Positions 1-5,384 of a stretch of DNA of 7,510 nt are shown here, in pieces. The stretch comes from Candidatus Methylomirabilota bacterium. GTDB lineage: Bacteria; Methylomirabilota; Methylomirabilia; Methylomirabilales; Methylomirabilaceae. How positions within the stretch are numbered: position 1 is the stretch's first letter; each line of letters starts with the position of its first letter. The translations under genes and the position numbers were made by a program. Where the stretch lies: contig JACQEV010000390.1 of assembly GCA_016200385.1 (NCBI GenBank), positions 1-7,510 of the forward strand, in the 5' to 3' direction. The notes beneath the pieces were generated by a model. It saw only the letters and a list, made by a program, of their open reading frames with translations. It did not search any database and was not told the DNA's origin.

Positions 1-1
1 C

Positions 2-289
2 CGCGAGGGGGTACTCATGATCGCTGGACCCCCCATTAAGAAGGGCATGGCGCTCCCCAGGACTGCCATAGAGGACGTCGTCCCGACCCTTTTGTACCTC
101 TTGGGTCTGCCCATCCCGACTGATCTGGATGGCAGAGTCCTGGCGGAAGCCATTGAAGAGGAGGGTAGAGCGGCGGTGCCTCTGGTTCAGGCCTCCTACT
201 GGCGGGAGGAGGTGAGTTGCCCGAAGCCGTATTCCGTGCAGCAAGAGGCCGTCCTCGGGAAGCGCCTAAGGGACTTGGGGTATCTGTAA
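2..289 (+). CDS. C-terminal end of alkaline-phosphatase-superfamily hydrolase (sulfatase/phosphodiesterase type), 5' truncated by window
   Basis: The reading frame is open from the window edge to a TAA at 287-289, leaving about 95 residues of a larger protein. The visible part begins R-E-G-V-L-M-I-A-G-P-P-I-K-K-G and continues with A-I-E-D-V-V-P-T-L-L-Y-L-L-G-L-P-I-P and D-L-D-G-R-V-L. These are the usual last strand and helix of the alkaline phosphatase superfamily (type I phosphodiesterase/nucleotide pyrophosphatase and sulfatase branches), where the DVxPTLLYLLGLP helix follows the last metal-ligand histidine. The catalytic Thr/Ser/formylglycine and the metal ligands lie upstream, outside the window, so the exact activity (sulfatase, phosphodiesterase or phosphoglycerol transferase-like) cannot be decided. 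The ATG at 17 is internal to the conserved strand and is not the start. The next gene begins 3 bases after the stop, which implies one operon and a role in modifying the same glycan. Family assignment is firm; substrate is unknown. Confidence 0.85.
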   Translation, partial: REGVLMIAGPPIKKGMALPRTAIEDVVPTLLYLLGLPIPTDLDGRVLAEAIEEEGRAAVPLVQASYWREEVSCPKPYSVQQEAVLGKRLRDLGYL

Positions 290-292
290 GGC

Positions 293-1549
293 ATGGGCAG
301 ACGTTTTAACATTGCGATGGTGGCCGCCTGCCCTTTTCCGACGGCCCAAGGCTCTCAGGTGTTCATTAGACAGCTCGCCGAGGCCTTACATACACGGGGA
401 CATCGGGTACACCTTGTTACCTATCATCTTTCGGAGCCTGGCTGCCGGACCCGCCTCCCGGTCGTGAGAACTCGCCCGCTCCCCGGGTACGCGAAGCTTC
501 GGTCCGGCCCTGCCATTGGCAAGCCCCTTCTCGATTTCTTTCTGGCCATTCAGCTAGCAACCCTTGTCCGAGGCGGAGAAATCGATATCATTCATGCCCA
601 CAATTACGAGGCGGCCCTCGCAGCCTTCTTGATAGGGAAGCGTTGGAGGATCCCCGTGATCTATCACGCCCATACCATTTTCGAGGAGGAACTGCCAACG
701 TACTTCCCATTCATGCTCCTGAAGGCGGGGGCAAGGTGGTTGGGGCGACAATTAGATTCATTCGCCCCAAGGCGCATGGACCGGTGCCTAGCGATCACCT
801 CCCCCATGCTCTGCCGACTTCTGGAGCGAGGAGTTCAGAGGGAGAAAATAGACCTCCTCCCACCCGGGATCTTTTACGAGGAGCCCAGAGAGGAATGGAT
901 TCATCAAGTCGGGAGGAGCTATTCCTTAGACGAAAAATCCACGGTCCTCTATGCAGGGAATCTTGATAACTACCAGCGCGTGGACCTCCTTCTGGAGGCT
1001 TTTGAAGAGGTGCGGGCTAGGTGTGCCGACGCCGTCCTGCTCATCGTGACTAACTCCAACCCCAAAAAACATAGACGGCTGGTCGAGCGGCTGCGATTGG
1101 ATGAGAGCGTCCGATTTCTCACTGGACTGACGTTTGATAAAGTCAGCGCGATCATGGCGTGTTGTCACGTGGCGGTCCTTCCGAGACTATTGCCCTATGG
1201 ACTTCCGATCAAGCTGCTCAACTACATGGCTGCCGGGATGCCAGTGGTTGCCTTCCGGCGGGCTGGCCATATCCTTGATCACCTTCAGACAGGCTACCTG
1301 GTGAGCGAAGAGGGCGCCCACGGGCTGGCAGACGGGATCGTCGCGCTCCTCACGGATCGCCAGTTGGCGGCGGAACTCGGAGCCAATGCGCGTAAGGTGG
1401 CGGGCACGCACTTTGACTGGGAGGACCGAATCGTAAGCTTGGAATCGATCTATGAAAACGTCATCTTTCAGACCCAGGGAAGACGTCCGCCTCTCCACAA
1501 TCCTCAGGAGTCCATCGGGCAGGAGGAGCCCCTTGCTCGACACTGGTAG
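293..1549 (+). CDS. Glycosyltransferase family 4 (GT-B fold)
   Basis: This 418-residue soluble enzyme has the usual length and two-domain layout of GT4 retaining glycosyltransferases, which move a sugar from a nucleotide donor to an acceptor at the cytoplasmic face of the membrane. The N-terminal Rossmann domain opens with a hydrophobic strand (F-N-I-A-M-V-A-A) and the loop F-P-T-A-Q-G-S-Q-V-F-I-R-Q-L-A-E-A-L, followed by G-H-R-V-H-L-V-T and, near residue 100, I-I-H-A-H-N-Y. The C-terminal donor domain starts around residue 218 with V-L-Y-A-G-N-L-D and carries L-L-L-E-A-F, V-R-F-L-T-G and the donor-binding segment Y-G-L-P-I-K-L-L-N-Y-M-A-A-G-M-P-V-V-A (about 302-320). Residue 310 is Asn where the classic GT4 EX7E motif has its second Glu. 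The ATG at 293 is preferred because it begins right before the first strand and 3 bases after the upstream stop; AAGG at 288-291 is too close to be an ideal ribosome site, so translational coupling is likely. Acceptor and donor sugars are unknown. Confidence 0.9.
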   Translation: MGRRFNIAMVAACPFPTAQGSQVFIRQLAEALHTRGHRVHLVTYHLSEPGCRTRLPVVRTRPLPGYAKLRSGPAIGKPLLDFFLAIQLATLVRGGEIDIIHAHNYEAALAAFLIGKRWRIPVIYHAHTIFEEELPTYFPFMLLKAGARWLGRQLDSFAPRRMDRCLAITSPMLCRLLERGVQREKIDLLPPGIFYEEPREEWIHQVGRSYSLDEKSTVLYAGNLDNYQRVDLLLEAFEEVRARCADAVLLIVTNSNPKKHRRLVERLRLDESVRFLTGLTFDKVSAIMACCHVAVLPRLLPYGLPIKLLNYMAAGMPVVAFRRAGHILDHLQTGYLVSEEGAHGLADGIVALLTDRQLAAELGANARKVAGTHFDWEDRIVSLESIYENVIFQTQGRRPPLHNPQESIGQEEPLARHW

Positions 1550-1553
1550 GAGG
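1548..1553 (+). promoter_or_regulatory. Shine-Dalgarno site for paralog A
   Basis: AGGAGG overlaps the GT4 stop codon (TAG, 1547-1549) and lies 11 bases before the ATG at 1565; a second GAGG at 1557-1560 is 4 bases before it. The overlap with the upstream stop favours coupled translation, and the stop, in the same frame as the new gene, rules out a longer N-terminus for paralog A. Confidence 0.6.
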
Positions 1554-1564
1554 GTTGAGGCGAG

Positions 1565-3253
1565 ATGGACTTAGCCACACTGAACCGCCCCCCTGCAACG
1601 CGTCCCCTGCTTCTTGGCTCCGTCGCGTTCGCGTTTTTCGTCATTTTGACTCGCAAGCTGGGGGCTCTTATTGTTCCTAACGCGGTGATTACAAAGAATG
1701 TGATGCTCCACATCTACTGGATGCGACGATTCCAAGACCCCGACCTCTTTCAAAACGATCTGCTGACCGAATTTGCCGCTTCCCCCTTCTTCGCCAAGAA
1801 AGGCCTGACAACCCTCTACTACCTGGCAAGCTACCTGGTCGATCCTGTCACGTTTTGCGCCGTCCTCCCGCTCATCCTCGTCCCCTTCACCGCTTTCTAC
1901 CTGTTTCGGCTCGGAAGGTTGATCAAAGACAACGTGACGGCGAGCAGCCTGGTGCTGCTCTACCTGCCCATGATCTGGGCACGTGATCCGAGCGGCCTCC
2001 AGCGGGATTTTGTCCTTCCCTTGCTCGTCCCCTTTCTCTATTACCTCCTCCGGCAGCGATACGGCATCGTGGTCTTGCTGTTGGTTCTCGAGGGGCTCTT
2101 TTACCCTGTCATTTTCCTTGTGTCCCTCGGTGTCTTTGTCCTCAGCATAGTTGAACTGACGGAGAAACGACTTCATGTCGATCGGAAGAAGGCGATCTAT
2201 CTGGTCGCGAGCCTTGCGCTGGCCTTCGCGCTCCTTGCGCCGGACTACCTGGGGTACCGGAACGAGCGGCTTGGCCCAATGGTCACGCGGGCGCAGACCT
2301 TGCAAATGCCGGAATTTCACGACGGGGGCCACGACGCGCACTTTCGAAACAGCGTGCTCGATTACCTCGTTTGGAACCTGCTGCCCGAGAACAAGGAGCG
2401 TCCTCGGTACACCCGCTTCCTGGGGCTCCTCTACGGATCGGCGATAGCCGTTGTGGCCACCTTGTGGAAGGGGAAGCGATGGCATCTCCCGCGAGAGATC
2501 ATAGCGCTTCCCCTCTCTGCTGTGGGAATGTTCGCGGTGGCGCACCTCTTCTGGCCCACGTTCTACCACCCATCCCGGTATCCCGAACTCGCGGTTCCCC
2601 TATTCGCCATGATCGTCGTTGCGGCAGATTTTCTGACCGCTGTCCAAGTATGGGCGCAATTCGGGCGTCGCAATGAGTTCATTCCTCATTCATCCTTTAT
2701 TCCCGGCATGCTTCTGGCCGGGCTTCTCTTGAGCTCGTATGTTCTTGTGTGGAAAAAGCCTATCGTGTATGTGTGCCCCTCCCCTGCGCTCCACGAGTAC
2801 CTGGCGACGCTCCCAAGGGATGTCCTGATCGCCGGCCACCCGCTCGATATGAATTGGGTACCCACGTGTGCCAGAAGGAAGGTATTGGTCGATGACATGC
2901 ACGCGGTCGCCTTCTACCAGAATTACTACAGAGAGGTCCGGCAGCGGATGTTCGACTTCTTCAACGCCTACTACGCGAGTTCACCTGACACGATCCGCCA
3001 GTTTACGGAAAAGTACGGCATCGACTATCTGGTAGTTGACAAGACAGATTTCCCCCGCGGGGGGCTCGTCGTTATGAAACCCCTTTTCGAGCCGTTCCGA
3101 GGGTACGTCAGACAGTTGATTGCCCGGAACGCCCCCGCCGGGTTTGCGATCCTTGACTACCCCTATGGCGAGGTCGCGGCGCGGTCGAAGGACAGATTTG
3201 TCATCAAAGTTTTCAGATCGACCTCGGGAGCTGTCCACAAGGGCGCCGGATAA
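1565..3253 (+). CDS. Polytopic membrane protein, GT-C-like, paralog A
   Basis: This 562-residue protein has roughly 9-11 hydrophobic segments between residue 14 and about 400, then a soluble C-terminal region of about 150 residues. That arrangement (many spans, acidic motif in the first outside loop, soluble tail) resembles GT-C glycosyltransferases using polyprenyl-phosphate sugars, but I do not recognise a named family and the role is inferred. Three blocks are conserved with the gene at 5385-7232: D-P-D-L-F-Q-N-D-L-L-T-E-F (residues 58-70, after the first span), V-T-R-A with M-P-E-F and G-G (240-255, a loop between spans), and D-V-L-I-A-G-H-P-L-D-M-N-W-V-P-T (from 419), continuing to Y-G-I-D-Y-L-V-V. 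Asp58, Asp60 and Asp65 are candidate catalytic acids. It follows the GT4 gene by 15 bases and probably shares its transcript. Alternatives are a flippase or polymerase-like membrane protein. Coding capacity and start are secure, the function is not. Confidence 0.9.
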   Translation: MDLATLNRPPATRPLLLGSVAFAFFVILTRKLGALIVPNAVITKNVMLHIYWMRRFQDPDLFQNDLLTEFAASPFFAKKGLTTLYYLASYLVDPVTFCAVLPLILVPFTAFYLFRLGRLIKDNVTASSLVLLYLPMIWARDPSGLQRDFVLPLLVPFLYYLLRQRYGIVVLLLVLEGLFYPVIFLVSLGVFVLSIVELTEKRLHVDRKKAIYLVASLALAFALLAPDYLGYRNERLGPMVTRAQTLQMPEFHDGGHDAHFRNSVLDYLVWNLLPENKERPRYTRFLGLLYGSAIAVVATLWKGKRWHLPREIIALPLSAVGMFAVAHLFWPTFYHPSRYPELAVPLFAMIVVAADFLTAVQVWAQFGRRNEFIPHSSFIPGMLLAGLLLSSYVLVWKKPIVYVCPSPALHEYLATLPRDVLIAGHPLDMNWVPTCARRKVLVDDMHAVAFYQNYYREVRQRMFDFFNAYYASSPDTIRQFTEKYGIDYLVVDKTDFPRGGLVVMKPLFEPFRGYVRQLIARNAPAGFAILDYPYGEVAARSKDRFVIKVFRSTSGAVHKGAG

Positions 3254-3330
3254 GAGGACGTTCTCGACCGTCAACAGAGCATCAGGCTCCCGGCGGAAAG
3301 AATAGTCGCTAGCGCATAGGACGCTATATC
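3254..3330 (+). other. 77-base spacer between paralog A and the GT39-type gene
   Basis: This is the longest gap inside the cluster. I see no convincing -35/-10 pair and no terminator with a T-run. Near its end TAGCG (3310-3314) and CGCTA (3322-3326) form a short inverted repeat whose 7-base loop holds the AGGA that would serve the GTG start at 3331. The stem is only 5 pairs, so any control of translation is speculative. Confidence 0.4.
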
Positions 3331-5169
3331 GTGACCCGTATGAAGGCAGTAGGTGGACTGCGTATAATCCAGCGCTCACCGCCTGTGGCCGCTTGGCATG
3401 ATACCCCTGCGGCTTCAGGAGTCGCAGTCTGCTCCTATACGAAATGGGTGTCGTGGGCTTCACTGGGCCTGATCGTGTTCGCTTTGGTGATGCGCTTGCC
3501 CCTGCTCTTTTATGCTCCTTACGAGCCCGATGAGTTTGAGCACCTTCACGCCGCCTGGGCTGTCGCCCACGGCCAGGTTCCCTTTCGAGATTTCTGGCAA
3601 CTTCACCCGCCGCTGCTCTACTACCTCATGGCTCCGGTCTTCACCATGTTGGGCGAAGACCTCAGAATTATCTATGTCGCCCGGGGCTTCGTGTTTCTGT
3701 GCATTCTGCTGATCCTCCTCCAACTCTACCGGATCGCCCGGGAGTGTTTCGACTCCTTGACGGGGCTCCTAGCGGTGCTCCTTCTCAGCTACGTGTTGCT
3801 CCACTTCCAGGCCTCCTATTTCTTTCGACCCGACACCCTCGAGGCGCTTGTGGTCATCGTAGGCCTTTGGCGGTTCATGCGAGCCTGGAGGAGCCACAGA
3901 CGAATCGAATTCGTCGCCTCCGGGGCCATCTTGGGGGTCGGATTCTGGGTGCTCTCCAAGGCGCTGTTCCCCCTCGCGGGCCTCAGCCTGGTTTTTGTGC
4001 TCTCGTCTGTCCTCCGACGCCCTGCTGGGGCCTTGCGGAGCAACTTCGTCGGCATGCTCTTTTTCCTCGGTGCCTTCGCCATCCCCGTTGTACTCGGAGG
4101 GTTTTTGCTCTGGGCCGCCGGGGCGCTTCCGAATTTCCTGCGATGGGGAGTCATCCACACGTTCAGGTACCCCGTACACTTCTCCGCCATCCGCGCGCTC
4201 CTGCCAGAGGTCAATCTCACCTTCCTGGCTTTAGCTGTTGTAGGGATAGTCCGGGCCGTGGCCCGGGCCAACGTAATGGACGAGTTCCATCTCTCGCCGA
4301 TATTGGCCGGATCGATGACGGCAGCGGCTTTCCTGTTCCTCATGCCAGCTCCGAACCCCCAGAGTGCCTTGCCTTTCATTCCCGTGGCCGCGATGTACGC
4401 TGCCGAAGTTCTGCGGTGGGTTTTCAAGCGGGCCCTGCCGTCTGAAGGATCGGTTGCCCTGACTCACGGAAAACCAGGGGCGCCGGCCATCCGACTGCCA
4501 GGGCGCTTGACCTGGGCCTGCCTGGCGGCGCTTCTCACCTCCATGGCGTGTGCGCCCCCTCTGTGGGACTTGGTCGCCGACCTGCCGCGGTTTCGCAAGG
4601 CGGCCGTCCGCACGAACCAGACGATCCGCTTCGTGCTCTCGCTCGCGCCGCCTGGCGATAGCGTGTATGACGCCCACGGGCTGTACATCTTCCGGCCTCA
4701 TGCGACTTACTATTACAGGCTTTCGCGAGGCATCATCGCGTGGCTGCATTCTGGGCTGATCCCTGAGACCGAGATCATGAACGATTTGTGGAGAAATCAA
4801 TGCAAGGTGGTTATCGTCAACTGGTATGAGGAACGGCTTCCTTCAGGCCTTGCGAGATTCCTTCGGTCGCATTACGTGTATGTATCATCTGAACGGCAGT
4901 CCAAGCGGATGCCGGTGCATGTGGCCGGGAGTGTGCTCAGGCCCGCCGATCTGTCTGGCAGTCGAGCAACGGTATCGTTGATCGCCTCGGCTGAGTACGC
5001 GGTCCGCCCGCAGGGGGGTACGCCGAAGATTTATCTCGACGGGCGGCTGTACCAGGCGCCGCTGTTCCTCAGCCAGGGAAACCATCAGATTGCCGTTGAT
5101 GGGGACTTCCAGGAGATTGCCATCTTTTATAGCCGAGTCTTGACCGTCGGTCTGGGGGACAGCTCATGA
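3331..5169 (+). CDS. ArnT/PMT-like (GT39-type, GT-C fold) membrane glycosyltransferase
   Basis: This 612-residue protein has a hydrophilic N-terminus of about 35 residues, about 11-12 membrane segments to roughly residue 410, and a C-terminal outside domain of about 200 residues. The first outside loop carries the family signature: P-D-E-F-E-H-L-H with Asp67-Glu68 as the expected catalytic acid pair, then G-Q-V-P-F-R-D (Asp87) and H-P-P-L-L-Y-Y-L (His92). This pattern is typical of ArnT, RgtA/B-like and PMT_2 proteins, which transfer a sugar from a polyprenyl-phosphate donor on the periplasmic side. The last 50 residues look beta-rich, with Y-L-D-G near 570 and G-N-H-Q-I near 583, as in small PEGA-like modules. 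The start is GTG: the frame is closed by TAG at 3310-3312 and the only other early start is ATG at 3340; AGGA at 3318-3321 suits the GTG better. Its stop overlaps the next small ORF. Donor and acceptor are unknown. Confidence 0.9.
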   Translation: MTRMKAVGGLRIIQRSPPVAAWHDTPAASGVAVCSYTKWVSWASLGLIVFALVMRLPLLFYAPYEPDEFEHLHAAWAVAHGQVPFRDFWQLHPPLLYYLMAPVFTMLGEDLRIIYVARGFVFLCILLILLQLYRIARECFDSLTGLLAVLLLSYVLLHFQASYFFRPDTLEALVVIVGLWRFMRAWRSHRRIEFVASGAILGVGFWVLSKALFPLAGLSLVFVLSSVLRRPAGALRSNFVGMLFFLGAFAIPVVLGGFLLWAAGALPNFLRWGVIHTFRYPVHFSAIRALLPEVNLTFLALAVVGIVRAVARANVMDEFHLSPILAGSMTAAAFLFLMPAPNPQSALPFIPVAAMYAAEVLRWVFKRALPSEGSVALTHGKPGAPAIRLPGRLTWACLAALLTSMACAPPLWDLVADLPRFRKAAVRTNQTIRFVLSLAPPGDSVYDAHGLYIFRPHATYYYRLSRGIIAWLHSGLIPETEIMNDLWRNQCKVVIVNWYEERLPSGLARFLRSHYVYVSSERQSKRMPVHVAGSVLRPADLSGSRATVSLIASAEYAVRPQGGTPKIYLDGRLYQAPLFLSQGNHQIAVDGDFQEIAIFYSRVLTVGLGDSS

Positions 5170-5363
5170 GAGCCATCGCACTGGATTGGACGAAGAGGTT
5201 CAGGTGCCAGAGCGGCCCGGGGGGTGTCCTCCGGTGCCGTGTCGCTATGTTCTTGAAGTATGTGATCGAGAAATACCAGCTTGGAATTCGAGACGTCGGC
5301 GGACTCTTTCGAGGGCATCTTGTCTACTCGCGGCTAAGGAATGGCCGCGGCGCAACCGGTTAA
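5166..5363 (+). CDS. Small basic hypothetical protein, ATGA-coupled
   Basis: This 65-residue ORF starts in the ATGA overlap with the stop of the GT39-type gene, with a G-rich ribosome-site-like GGGGGA at 5154-5159 placed 6 bases before the ATG. The product is strongly basic (13 Arg/Lys against 3 Asp/Glu), has two cysteines (14 and 24), and shows no signal peptide, clear membrane span or motif that I recognise. It fills almost all of the 215-base space before the next gene, and it lies in the same frame as that gene, separated by the TAA at 5361-5363 and seven further codons. It may be a real coupled small protein, a leader whose translation helps expression of the next gene, a remnant of a longer gene, or chance. 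Position supports it; sequence content does not settle it. Confidence 0.4.
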   Translation: MRAIALDWTKRFRCQSGPGGVLRCRVAMFLKYVIEKYQLGIRDVGGLFRGHLVYSRLRNGRGATG

Positions 5364-5366
5364 ACG

Positions 5367-5375
5367 AAGGAGGAG
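5367..5375 (+). promoter_or_regulatory. Strong Shine-Dalgarno site deciding the GTG start of paralog B
   Basis: AAGGAGGAG ends 9 bases before GTG at 5385. It is the best ribosome site in the window and lies after the TAA of the small ORF, so paralog B is best started at 5385 and not by reading through from 5166. The next in-frame ATG lies far inside the conserved region, so a GTG start is required. Confidence 0.75.
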
Positions 5376-5384
5376 AGGAAGTTA

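Noticed and set aside
1571..2569. Long minus-strand ORF of 332 codons inside paralog A
   Set aside because: It lies entirely opposite a clear membrane-protein gene. Its product is rich in Glu, Gln, Arg and His as expected for the complement of hydrophobic codons, and it has no recognisable domain.
3816..4427. Minus-strand 203-codon ORF
   Set aside because: It is a shadow of the GT39-type gene, with skewed Lys/Arg/Pro content and no motif.
3699..4445. Plus-strand 248-codon ORF in another frame of the GT39-type gene
   Set aside because: The product is Pro/Arg/Gly-rich low-complexity sequence typical of an out-of-frame reading of GC-rich DNA, while the overlapping frame carries the GT39 signature.
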